Shown: in pieces, positions 1 to 5,434 of the stretch
Position numbering within the stretch: the stretch's first letter is position 1
How the letters are laid out: every line of letters begins with the position of its first letter
Source: an uncultured Bifidobacterium sp.
Lineage (GTDB): Bacteria > Actinomycetota > Actinomycetes > Actinomycetales > Bifidobacteriaceae
Reading direction: 5' to 3'
Assembly: GCA_937874315.1 (NCBI GenBank)
Contig: CALNAE010000213.1
Span: forward strand, 1 to 5,434
DNA length: 5,434 nucleotides
Notes under the pieces: model-generated
What the model was told of the DNA's origin: nothing
Seen by the model: only the letters and a program-made list of their open reading frames with translations
Databases searched by the model: none
Made by a program: the position numbers and the translations under genes

Positions 1-149
1 CCCACCCGTTAGACCGCCAGAACAAGATTCCCGAAGAACTCCGAAGAAGCCAACACTGAACCCGAAAGATTTCCAGTGATGCCGAAAGCACCTAGCCCCG
101 TCAGAAGCCCCGTCCCCCTATGTCAATTAACCTGCGCCCCCATGAACGT
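1..149 (-). pseudogene. Decayed continuation of the broken MFS permease (TM5 end and TM6)
   Basis: Reading on in the same frame past the stop at 150-152 gives TFMGAQVN, a stop (123-125), then 37 codons rich in Gly and hydrophobic residues (including GTGLLTGLGAFGITG and SSEFFGNL), then a stop (9-11). The first segment fits the end of the fifth membrane helix of an MFS permease. The second resembles the sixth helix followed by the start of the central cytoplasmic loop. The segment therefore looks like former coding sequence, not a random intergenic tail. Neither of the other two minus-strand frames stays open past the first few dozen bases after 150. The similarity is judged by eye from general knowledge of this permease type. 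Whether the C-terminal half of the gene survives lies beyond the window edge. Confidence 0.55.
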
Positions 150-680
150 TCAAGCCAACTGTCCAACGATCTGAGCGCCGCAGTAGAAAGCGGAGAACAG
201 ACCACGCGTCCCTTCGGGAATGCGGTCAGAAAGCACTGCAACCGCAGGGGCGATCATCATGTTTACGCCGATCTGGACCACAGACCACCCCGCCACTATT
301 CCAATGACCGTGAGGCTGTTGGCCGACACAAGATAGCCGCCGGCCGTGATGAGACCACCGAGCACAATCCACGGAGCGCGTTTACCGAAGCGCGAGCGTG
401 TGATATCGCTCAACGCACCGAAGACGATGTTGGCTACGAGCGCGAATACACATCCAACCGAATTCATCGTGCCAAGTATCACTTCAGGCACACCTATGCC
501 CATATCGGTGAAACGTTGGGGAAGCAGGACCTGCGATCCCGATGTACCCGCCGTCATCCAGAGCAGAGAAAACAACGCAAAACCGGCCGCGAAGCGCCAT
601 TTCTCACTTGTGGTGAGCCGACGCCCTGTATCTGGCGCGACAAAACTGATCTCGTTGGCGGTCTCTTCGTTGAGTACCAT
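150..680 (-). pseudogene. MFS sugar permease, N-terminal part only (truncated, probable pseudogene)
   Basis: The open part encodes 176 residues, against roughly 430-480 for a complete permease of this kind. It shows about four and a half membrane segments: near residues 28-48, 57-82, 96-113, 115-140 and a fifth starting near 158. The loop after segment 2 reads SDITRSRFGKRAPW, the motif-A type loop of MFS and GPH-like sugar symporters. SDRIPEGTRG between segments 4 and 5 is also typical of these families. The protein stops at TGA (150-152) in the middle of helix 5. A single change from GGA would restore the expected Gly after GQLA, but two more in-frame stops follow, so a functional transporter is unlikely. 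The start at 680 is chosen because AAAGGA (687-692) lies 6 bases ahead. A GTG at 695 would lie upstream of that site. It follows the rhamnosidase gene after 67 bp and was probably the third gene of the operon. Substrate unknown; a glycoside or sugar is inferred from context. Confidence 0.7.
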
Positions 681-686
681 AATCAT

Positions 687-692
687 TCCTTT
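687..692 (-). promoter_or_regulatory. Ribosome binding site fixing the start of the broken permease
   Basis: AAAGGA on the minus strand is separated by 6 bases from the ATG at 680. It directly abuts the ATG at 686 and lies inside the frame opened by the GTG at 695, so neither of those is a likely start. Confidence 0.6.
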
Positions 693-709
693 CACACTGT
701 TGATTGTTC

Positions 710-726
710 GCTCCCATAAAGGGAGC
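710..726 (-). other. Intergenic stem-loop between rhamnosidase and broken permease
   Basis: GCTCCC (710-715) and GGGAGC (721-726) form a perfect 6-bp stem around a 5-base loop. It begins 21 bases past the rhamnosidase stop codon and ends 17 bases before the ribosome binding site of the next gene. No run of T follows on either strand, so it does not look like a normal intrinsic terminator. It could protect the 3' end of a processed transcript or weaken expression of the downstream gene. The stem is seen; the role is inferred. Confidence 0.45.
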
Positions 727-747
727 AGACATCGTCACATCTACAAG

Positions 748-3426
748 TTAGAGTTCGTACCGCAAACGGTGAGTTCCAAAGCCAATCTCGCGAGTCTTAT
801 AATTCGGAATTTCGACGACGGCCGTGGTTCCCACCGGGACGGTGACCGTCAAATCCATTGTGTCGTCGTTCCTCTTCCACTCGACTTTCGCCTCTCCATA
901 GGGTGTGAGATGCGAGGTGGAAGCACTGGTAAGGCCAACGCCGACGGTTGGCTCCACTCGGAATCTCTTCCATCCAGGATCGATTGGTTCCAACCCCCCG
1001 ATATGTGCGTGCATCCATTCGGCTACGGATCCCAAAGCGTAGTGATTGAACGATGTCATTCCGCCGGGATTAAGAGAGCCATCGGGACGCATGGAATCCC
1101 ATCTCTCCCAAGTAGTAGTGGCACCCATAGTAATTTGGTAGAGCCAACTTGGGCAGCGAGTCGAGGTCAACAAACGGTAAGCTTCATCATTGTGTCCCGT
1201 CATCGTCAATGCAGGAAGAACGAACGGGGTACCGGCGAATCCCGTGCTTATCTTCCCGTCAGACTCATTGACCAGAGCCGCTAAGCGGTTACCCGCCTTG
1301 ACTTTACGAACGGGCTCCCCATCGAGGAGACCGAAAGCGATAGCTAACGCGTAGGCGCATTGAGTGTCGGACGTCATGGTCCCATCAAGATGAGTGAAAC
1401 GTCCTAGAAAACCGGTTACCACCCGATCTCGCAACACGGTATATTGTTTGACGTCCTTATCACGGCCCAAGACTTCGGCAATCCTGACCAGTCTCATGCA
1501 GCTGCGTGCATAGAACGCCGTGGCTACGAGCTCCTTTTCGGTCATTGCGTGGGTAGGATCCTCGGGAGGCGCCGTGGGGTCAAGCCAATCACCAAGTTGT
1601 CCTAGAGGGAAATCCGGCTTTCTATCCCAAACACCATCATCGGAAAGATAGCGGGCAACCTCTTCCACCCAGTCTCGGCTTAGATCATAAGATGTTTCGA
1701 GTATTCTGGGATCGCCACTTTCCATATACAACGTCCACGGCACCTCCACCGCGCTGTCGCCCCACGTGGAAATAGCTTGAGGGTGCGCCCATACGCCAAG
1801 CGGCACAAATGGAACGTAGAACGGCACGGTGCCCCATTTAATCTGGTCCGATCGAACGTCCTTGAGCCAACTTCCAAGAAAACCTTGGACGTCATAGAGA
1901 TAAGCCGCAGTCGGCGCAAACAAACATATATCACCGGTCCATCCCATACGCTCATCACGTTGCGGGCAATCGGTGGGAATAGAAACGAAGTTGGAACGCA
2001 TCGACCACACGACGTTGTCATGTAGACGGTTGAGCAGTGGGTCCGACGTGGTCAAATCGCCCGTGCGCGCCATCACCGAATGATAAACGCGACAGTCGAT
2101 GTCATCGCTTGTAAGATCACCCGCAAATCCCTCGACTTGCGCATATCGGAAACCATGCATGGCAAAACGTGGTTCCCACCAAGAGTCCTTGCCGTTAGAG
2201 GTGTAAACATCACGTTGCTGTCCTCTTCGCAACGTGCGCGTGGCTATCGCGCCATCTGGCTCCAAGACCTCCACATGTCGCAGGACCACACTCTGCCCGG
2301 AAGTAAGTCCGCGCATATTCATACGAATACGCTGGGAGCAGTTTTGTCCGAAGTCAACCAGCCAAATCCCTCTACCGTCATCTGTGGTTCCGGTGCGCTT
2401 GAGCGACACAGGTCGGTTACTTCCACAAGCCCGGACCGGAGATGAACAGGGATTCTCGATCTTGGCTGGATCATAGAAAACCTCCGCCACGGGACTCCAT
2501 CCCGAATCGTCAAACCCAGGCGAGGACCACCCTGGTTGCTCAAGACGAGCGTCATAATGCTCTCCCTCGCACAAGTCAGAACACACGATGGGCCCCAAAG
2601 CGGTCTTCCATCGATGGTCCCATGAGTTCGAATAGAACGCCGCAGTGGTTCCATCCGAATACTCAACCTCAAGCTGGGCAGACACTCCGATTCCATCGCC
2701 GTAGTAGTTCGCGCGGCCCCCGTCGAACCCGAGCCGGCCGCGATACCACCCATCGCCAAGCCAGAAACCCAGAGCGTTGGTTCCCGAGGAGAGATTTCCG
2801 GTGACGTCATAAGTCCACATCTCGATGCGTTCGTCGTAGTTTGTCCAACCGGGCGTAAGCACATCATCACCAATGGTGGTTCCGTTGATCTCCGCCTCCA
2901 CAAGACCCAAAGCGGTCAGATACAACCTGGCACGGGAGGGCTTGGCATGAAGCTCGATCTCGGTACGAACCAATGGCAAATGCCGATGGTCCGTACACGA
3001 TTCAGGCCAAGATGGACCAACGAAGTCAGCGATATGATCGAATTCATCGAACAACCCTGCCTCGAACCTTAGCGACCTGCTTGGCTTTCCCAAAGGCTCA
3101 TGGCTCGCGGACACAACCTGCACATTCGCAATGACCTCCTCTCGAGAAGCCAGAGGCTCGAACTGCCATGGCACCAGCACTCCGGAATCAATTGGCAGAT
3201 ACGTCTTTGCTTCCTTCTGACGCCCACCTGGAACTCGCCGCGTGATACTCAGCAGTATCTGTGCATCGTTGGGCACGGTATGCGAATAAGTCCAGTTCAT
3301 ACGAGGCGCCCGAACATCGATACCGAGCACATCACCGGGATAGTGCTCCACAGTGAATCGGGTGATATCGAGGTTATCGGTAGTCTCGCCCAGCATGACC
3401 TGCGGCGGGATCTCCTTGGTTGCCAT
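748..3426 (-). CDS. Alpha-L-rhamnosidase, glycoside hydrolase family 78 (cytoplasmic)
   Basis: An 892-residue enzyme expected to release terminal alpha-L-rhamnose from rhamnosides by the inverting mechanism of GH78. The domain order matches the family: an N-terminal beta-sandwich (about 20-125, with GIDVRAPRMNW at 35-45), a carbohydrate-binding-like domain (about 155-320, with LGDGWYRGRLGF at 223-234), a further beta domain (about 330-435, with VDFGQN at 357-362), the (alpha/alpha)6 catalytic barrel (about 445-790) and a C-terminal beta domain (about 795-880). The catalytic signature DCPQRDERMGWTGD is intact at 486-499; by analogy with characterised enzymes Glu492 is the general acid. TTWERWDS at 771-778 supplies the likely general base Glu774. 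WGD at 555-557 and GDWLDP at 612-617 are other family positions. No signal peptide, membrane segment or cell-wall anchor is present, so it acts inside the cell on imported substrate. The start at 3426 is set by AAAAGGAG 7 bases upstream; an in-frame extension to 3483 would cross this site. It lies 98 bp behind the permease gene and is probably co-transcribed with it. The aglycone or sugar partner cannot be read from the sequence. Confidence 0.95.
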   Translation of the reverse strand: MATKEIPPQVMLGETTDNLDITRFTVEHYPGDVLGIDVRAPRMNWTYSHTVPNDAQILLSITRRVPGGRQKEAKTYLPIDSGVLVPWQFEPLASREEVIANVQVVSASHEPLGKPSRSLRFEAGLFDEFDHIADFVGPSWPESCTDHRHLPLVRTEIELHAKPSRARLYLTALGLVEAEINGTTIGDDVLTPGWTNYDERIEMWTYDVTGNLSSGTNALGFWLGDGWYRGRLGFDGGRANYYGDGIGVSAQLEVEYSDGTTAAFYSNSWDHRWKTALGPIVCSDLCEGEHYDARLEQPGWSSPGFDDSGWSPVAEVFYDPAKIENPCSSPVRACGSNRPVSLKRTGTTDDGRGIWLVDFGQNCSQRIRMNMRGLTSGQSVVLRHVEVLEPDGAIATRTLRRGQQRDVYTSNGKDSWWEPRFAMHGFRYAQVEGFAGDLTSDDIDCRVYHSVMARTGDLTTSDPLLNRLHDNVVWSMRSNFVSIPTDCPQRDERMGWTGDICLFAPTAAYLYDVQGFLGSWLKDVRSDQIKWGTVPFYVPFVPLGVWAHPQAISTWGDSAVEVPWTLYMESGDPRILETSYDLSRDWVEEVARYLSDDGVWDRKPDFPLGQLGDWLDPTAPPEDPTHAMTEKELVATAFYARSCMRLVRIAEVLGRDKDVKQYTVLRDRVVTGFLGRFTHLDGTMTSDTQCAYALAIAFGLLDGEPVRKVKAGNRLAALVNESDGKISTGFAGTPFVLPALTMTGHNDEAYRLLTSTRCPSWLYQITMGATTTWERWDSMRPDGSLNPGGMTSFNHYALGSVAEWMHAHIGGLEPIDPGWKRFRVEPTVGVGLTSASTSHLTPYGEAKVEWKRNDDTMDLTVTVPVGTTAVVEIPNYKTREIGFGTHRLRYEL

Positions 3427-3433
3427 GACATGG

Positions 3434-3441
3434 CTCCTTTT
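3434..3441 (-). promoter_or_regulatory. Strong ribosome binding site of the rhamnosidase gene
   Basis: AAAAGGAG lies 7 bases ahead of the ATG at 3426. It rules out the 19-residue in-frame extension to 3483 and also the out-of-frame ATG at 3431, which is only 2 bases from the site. Confidence 0.8.
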
Positions 3442-3457
3442 ATTCTCTTTGTTATTC

Positions 3458-3492
3458 TGCACTTGTGCTGCCCTACCCTGCACTGCGGTGCA
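3458..3492. repeat. Cluster of TGCAC half-sites in the permease-rhamnosidase gap
   Basis: The gap holds TGCAC (3458-3462) with GTGC (3465-3468), then TGCAC (3479-3483) with GTGCA (3488-3492). The second pair is a 14-bp inverted repeat with 5-bp arms around TGCG. The two TGCACT copies start 21 bp apart, two helical turns. In RNA the same arms can form short alternative hairpins. No T-run follows, so termination is not supported. This could be an operator or an mRNA-processing element; the sequence does not decide. Confidence 0.35.
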
Positions 3493-3524
3493 ACAGATTT
3501 TCTCTTAGCTAAGCCGGATCTGCA

Positions 3525-4826
3525 TCAGGCGTGGGCCTTGGCAAGCTGGCGTTGCTCATCAGTACCATATCTTTTCTGGGCGCGGATCATGAGAGTTCCC
3601 GCGATGCCCTCGACAACGACTATGCCGGCGAAACACCACATCGTGGTTTGGATGGTCGACGGTAGCACAAGCGCAGGGGTGACAAGGGCGAACAAGCCAC
3701 AGCACAGACGAGAGAACCCATTGATGAAACCTTGAACGGAAGCGCGAACCTCGATGGGGAAAGACTCCTGAGTCCAAACCTTATATAAAGCTTCGCCTGC
3801 AAGGGGCGAACCAAGGTTCATAAAAGCCGTAGCCCCCACGATGACCCACAAGTTCGCACCGCCCATGGCCATCGCGATCATGGCAACAAGGCTGATGGCA
3901 ATTCCCGCCGCAAAGGCCTTATTGCGATATTTGCCGCCGGCGATCGAGGCAAACAGTATGTTGAGTATGAGCGTCACAAGATTGAGAACGATGCCCAGCC
4001 CCGTAGCCAATGACTGTGTCGCACCGGCCTTTGAGAACATATATGTCTGGAATTGACCCCACGTGTTCGCGAGCAGGTTCCAACCAACATAAAAGACTAC
4101 TATGGCGAAGAAATAGGTGAGCAGGACCTTCCGTTCAGTGCCAAACAGAACCTTTGTCACCGAGACCTTGCCTTCTATGCGTGAAGTTGCAGGCAACGCA
4201 AGATCACGAGCGTCAGCCTCTTTGTGAAGCCTGCGGAATGTCGGAGACAAGAGCCTCCACACCCAAGCGACTACGGCGAAAACGGCAAGGATGGCAAAGA
4301 CTATACGGCCACCAGTGGCGCCAGACATCGTCGAGACCAAAAACGCGCAGATGAATGAAATGAAGACGCCAACCTGCCAGAACACCTGCGTAGTCGAGAC
4401 CAGCCGCGCCGCGGTGGCGTCATCTGGGGCATCGTGAGAGACAATGGTCATGGAGACCGGAAGGTCCGCGCCAGAGGCAAGGCCCGCTATTATCAAACCA
4501 ACGAGAAGCGTGGTGAAGCTACCCGCTACAATACAGATCGCCGCACCGATGGCATAGAACAAATTAATCCAGTTGAAGAACACCACACGACCGATCCGAT
4601 CGGCTAAACGTCCTCCAAAAAGTGAACCGAATGCGATGGCAAAGGTCAGGATCCCCGACAGGAGGCCAACCTGAGCGGTATCCAAACCGAGTCCTTTCTG
4701 CCACACGGTGATGGTGGACGACAGTCCTACGATGATACCGGAGCCCAGCATCGCGCCGATGCCGGCAGCAAACGCCAATGGCATGTATTCACCCATGTCA
4801 TTGCCTTGCTTCATTGACGTGTTCAT
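3525..4826 (-). CDS. MFS permease, probable rhamnoside or sugar transporter (12 TM)
   Basis: A complete 433-residue integral membrane protein with twelve predicted hydrophobic segments, six on each side of a hydrophilic central loop (about 193-230). The MFS motif A is clear after segment 2 (GGRLADRIGR, 71-80), and a weaker counterpart occurs after segment 8 (AGGKYRNK, 296-303). GADLPVS (119-125) in segment 4 and ESFPIEVRASVQGF (354-367) before segment 11 are typical of the sugar and metabolite:proton symporter branches of the superfamily. It has no close resemblance by eye to the broken permease at 150-680, which has a different motif-A loop and N-terminus. The start at 4826 is backed by AAGGAAG (4831-4837); later Met codons at residues 5 and 11 lack comparable sites. 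It is first in the minus-strand gene set, followed after 98 bp by the rhamnosidase, so its likely cargo is the intact substrate of that enzyme. Control is expected from the operator-covered promoter at 5029-5057. Family assignment is secure; the substrate is inference. Confidence 0.9.
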   Translation of the reverse strand: MNTSMKQGNDMGEYMPLAFAAGIGAMLGSGIIVGLSSTITVWQKGLGLDTAQVGLLSGILTFAIAFGSLFGGRLADRIGRVVFFNWINLFYAIGAAICIVAGSFTTLLVGLIIAGLASGADLPVSMTIVSHDAPDDATAARLVSTTQVFWQVGVFISFICAFLVSTMSGATGGRIVFAILAVFAVVAWVWRLLSPTFRRLHKEADARDLALPATSRIEGKVSVTKVLFGTERKVLLTYFFAIVVFYVGWNLLANTWGQFQTYMFSKAGATQSLATGLGIVLNLVTLILNILFASIAGGKYRNKAFAAGIAISLVAMIAMAMGGANLWVIVGATAFMNLGSPLAGEALYKVWTQESFPIEVRASVQGFINGFSRLCCGLFALVTPALVLPSTIQTTMWCFAGIVVVEGIAGTLMIRAQKRYGTDEQRQLAKAHA

Positions 4827-4856
4827 ATTTCTTCCTTAGTGCCAACGACCATAGAA

Positions 4857-4877
4857 GCTCCACAGGAGCCCCTGCTC
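4857..4877 (-). other. Competing hairpins just ahead of the permease ribosome binding site
   Basis: GCTCC (4857-4861) can pair with GGAGC (4865-4869) across a 3-base loop. The GAGC part of that same segment can instead pair with GCTC (4874-4877) across 4 bases. The two stems exclude each other and lie about 20 bases upstream of the ribosome binding site AAGGAAG. Both stems are short, so a regulatory role is only a possibility. Confidence 0.25.
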
Positions 4878-4942
4878 TTTATATAGTCCATCTATTTCAC
4901 ATGATTTCAAAACCTGCGCGAATGCGCATGAAGCAAAACCAA

Positions 4943-4959
4943 ATGCCTTAGATGCCTTA
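4943..4959. repeat. Tandem direct repeat ATGCCTTA
   Basis: ATGCCTTA occurs at 4943-4950 and again at 4952-4959, a 9-bp period, inside the leader of the permease gene. The copies are exact. No family is recognised for the motif. Confidence 0.4.
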
Positions 4960-5028
4960 TTTATCGCGATCTCCCCGTTGATCTATCGCCATCGCAAGCC
5001 ATCAATCCTCGGTGATTTCGTGGTGTTC

Positions 5029-5057
5029 ATACTATCATCGTATTTTGAATATTTCAA
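5029..5057 (-). promoter_or_regulatory. Sigma-70-type promoter of the permease-rhamnosidase operon
   Basis: On the minus strand TTGAAA (5052-5057) is followed after exactly 17 bp by TAGTAT (5029-5034). This is the best-spaced pair I found upstream of the permease. The -35 box lies inside the left copy of the 13-bp inverted repeat, so a protein bound there would block RNA polymerase. The boxes are seen; promoter activity is inferred. Confidence 0.55.
5045..5057. promoter_or_regulatory. Operator O1, inverted repeat TTGAATATTTCAA
   Basis: Five-base arms TTGAA and TTCAA flank a TAT centre. The site is identical to the copy at 5076-5088 and overlaps the -35 box of the minus-strand promoter. The adjacent LacI-type gene is the obvious candidate for the binding protein, although many LacI sites have a CG centre and this one does not. 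Confidence 0.6.
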
Positions 5058-5068
5058 TTCGGCCACCA

Positions 5069-5095
5069 GTGTTTATTGAATATTTCAACAAACAC
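5069..5095. promoter_or_regulatory. Operator O2, 27-bp extended inverted repeat
   Basis: The core TTGAATATTTCAA at 5076-5088 is extended on both sides: GTGTTTATTGAA (5069-5080) pairs with TTCAACAAACAC (5084-5095) at 11 of 12 positions around TAT. It starts 31 bp from O1, about three helical turns, which puts both sites on the same DNA face. It lies 77 bp ahead of the regulator start codon, where it could serve self-repression. A TTGAAC at 5097-5102 could be the regulator's -35 box, but I find no well-spaced -10 box, so that promoter is not called. Confidence 0.6.
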
Positions 5096-5171
5096 TTTGA
5101 ACGGCGCTGTTGTACAGTAGGAATTCTACTTACGTTCCAACCACGTCCAGATGCATAGATAGGAGAGAGGG

Positions 5172-5434
5172 ATGCCTGCAAATAGGAAAGTCGGCGTGTC
5201 CGATGTCGCTCAACTGGCTGGCGTGTCCATCGGTACCGTCTCCAATTATCTCAACTATCCCGAAAGGGTCTCAGACACCCTCAAGCGCAAGATCGGAAAA
5301 GCGATAGAGAACCTGGGCTATGTGCCGCGCCGTTCCATGCCCGCACCCACTCAGACGGCCCCAGACACTCCACTCATTGGATATGTGCTGACCGATATTG
5401 AACACTCGTTATTCACTTCCATTTTCGAGGGGAT
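5172..5434 (+). CDS. LacI-family transcriptional regulator (N-terminal part, cut by window edge)
   Basis: The frame is open for 87 codons plus two bases up to the right edge. Residues 9-28 (VSDVAQLAGVSIGTVSNYLN) match the LacI-family helix-turn-helix signature closely, with the usual third helix and ENLGYVP following (46-52). PLIGYVLTDI (67-76) begins the periplasmic-binding-protein-like effector domain. The full protein should be about 330-350 residues, acting as a dimer that binds DNA until a sugar ligand releases it. The start is backed by AGGAG (5161-5165), 6 bases upstream. The linker (53-67) is odd: it lacks the ARxL pattern of the normal hinge helix and carries Pro at 57, 59, 64 and 67. 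The gene is divergent from the permease and shares its 345-bp control region with the twin operators, so it is most likely the local repressor. Family assignment is firm; its targets are inferred from position. Confidence 0.9.
   Translation, partial: MPANRKVGVSDVAQLAGVSIGTVSNYLNYPERVSDTLKRKIGKAIENLGYVPRRSMPAPTQTAPDTPLIGYVLTDIEHSLFTSIFEG

Larger units (their letters stand above)
4827..5028 (-). other. Long untranslated leader of the permease-rhamnosidase operon
   Basis: If transcription starts about 7 bases below the -10 box at 5029-5034, the permease mRNA carries a leader of about 195 nt. I see no convincing gene in it. It contains a 14-bp inverted repeat TGCGC-GAAT-GCGCA (4915-4928), a tandem ATGCCTTA repeat (4943-4959), an ATCGCGAT palindrome (4963-4970) and mutually exclusive short hairpins next to the start codon (4857-4877). 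A second, weaker promoter may lie inside: TTGAAA (4905-4910) with AT-rich TATATA below it, but the spacing of about 19 bp is poor. No known riboswitch is recognised. Confidence 0.4.

Noticed and set aside
120..719. Plus-strand open frame of 199 codons
   Set aside because: Antisense shadow of the broken permease; the product is a low-complexity mix rich in Arg and His with no domain, while the minus strand encodes clear membrane helices.
346..1284. Long open frame on the plus strand (312 codons)
   Set aside because: It lies antisense to the broken permease and the rhamnosidase, has no family motifs or ribosome binding site, and its composition is that expected opposite a coding strand.
2319..2903. 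Minus-strand open frame inside the rhamnosidase gene
   Set aside because: A different frame within a region where the GH78 reading is continuous and matches family motifs.
3427..3524. Separate promoter for the rhamnosidase gene
   Set aside because: No pair of -35 and -10 boxes with acceptable spacing was found on the minus strand, so co-transcription with the permease is preferred.
3100..3735. Plus-strand open frame spanning the gap between permease and rhamnosidase
   Set aside because: Antisense to two well-supported genes and their gap, with no start signal and no recognisable domain.
4963..5001. Possible 13-residue leader peptide on the minus strand in the permease leader
   Set aside because: It has an ATG (4999-5001), a nearby GAGG and a stop (4960-4962), but the spacing is short and no run of regulatory codons or terminator follows.
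5110..5307. Plus-strand open frame of 65 codons over the regulator start
   Set aside because: Out of frame with the LacI-type helix-turn-helix, which has the ribosome binding site; no features of its own.

Overview
The window looks like a carbohydrate-utilisation locus from an actinobacterium, most plausibly a Bifidobacterium or a close relative. This rests on gene style and not on any marker gene: a moderate base composition (about half G+C by eye), strong AAGGAG-type ribosome binding sites, a LacI-type regulator beside sugar-uptake genes, and an intracellular rhamnosidase fed by permeases. The genus assignment is inference.

Layout. Three genes on the minus strand read leftwards from about 4826: a full-length 12-segment MFS permease (3525-4826), then a 98-bp gap, a cytoplasmic GH78 alpha-L-rhamnosidase of 892 residues (748-3426), then a 67-bp gap with a stem-loop, and a second, unrelated-looking MFS permease that is broken after 176 residues (150-680). 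Its reading frame stays recognisable to the left window edge (1-149) but is interrupted by three stops. A LacI-family repressor starts at 5172 on the plus strand and runs off the right edge; only its DNA-binding domain and linker are visible.

The 345-bp divergent intergenic region (4827-5171) holds the control signals. A 13-bp inverted repeat, TTGAATATTTCAA, occurs twice without mismatch, 31 bp apart, about three helical turns. The left copy covers the -35 box of a good minus-strand promoter (TTGAAA, 17 bp, TAGTAT). The right copy is extended to a 27-bp inverted repeat with one mismatch and lies towards the regulator gene. Below this promoter is an unusually long leader, about 195 nt, with short repeats and competing hairpins just ahead of the permease start.

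Working model (inference): the LacI-type protein represses the permease-rhamnosidase operon, and its own gene, through the paired operators. An imported rhamnose-containing glycoside relieves repression, the MFS permease takes it up whole, and the GH78 enzyme, which has no signal peptide, removes rhamnose in the cytoplasm. The broken third gene suggests that one of two original uptake routes is being lost. The substrate cannot be read from the sequence.
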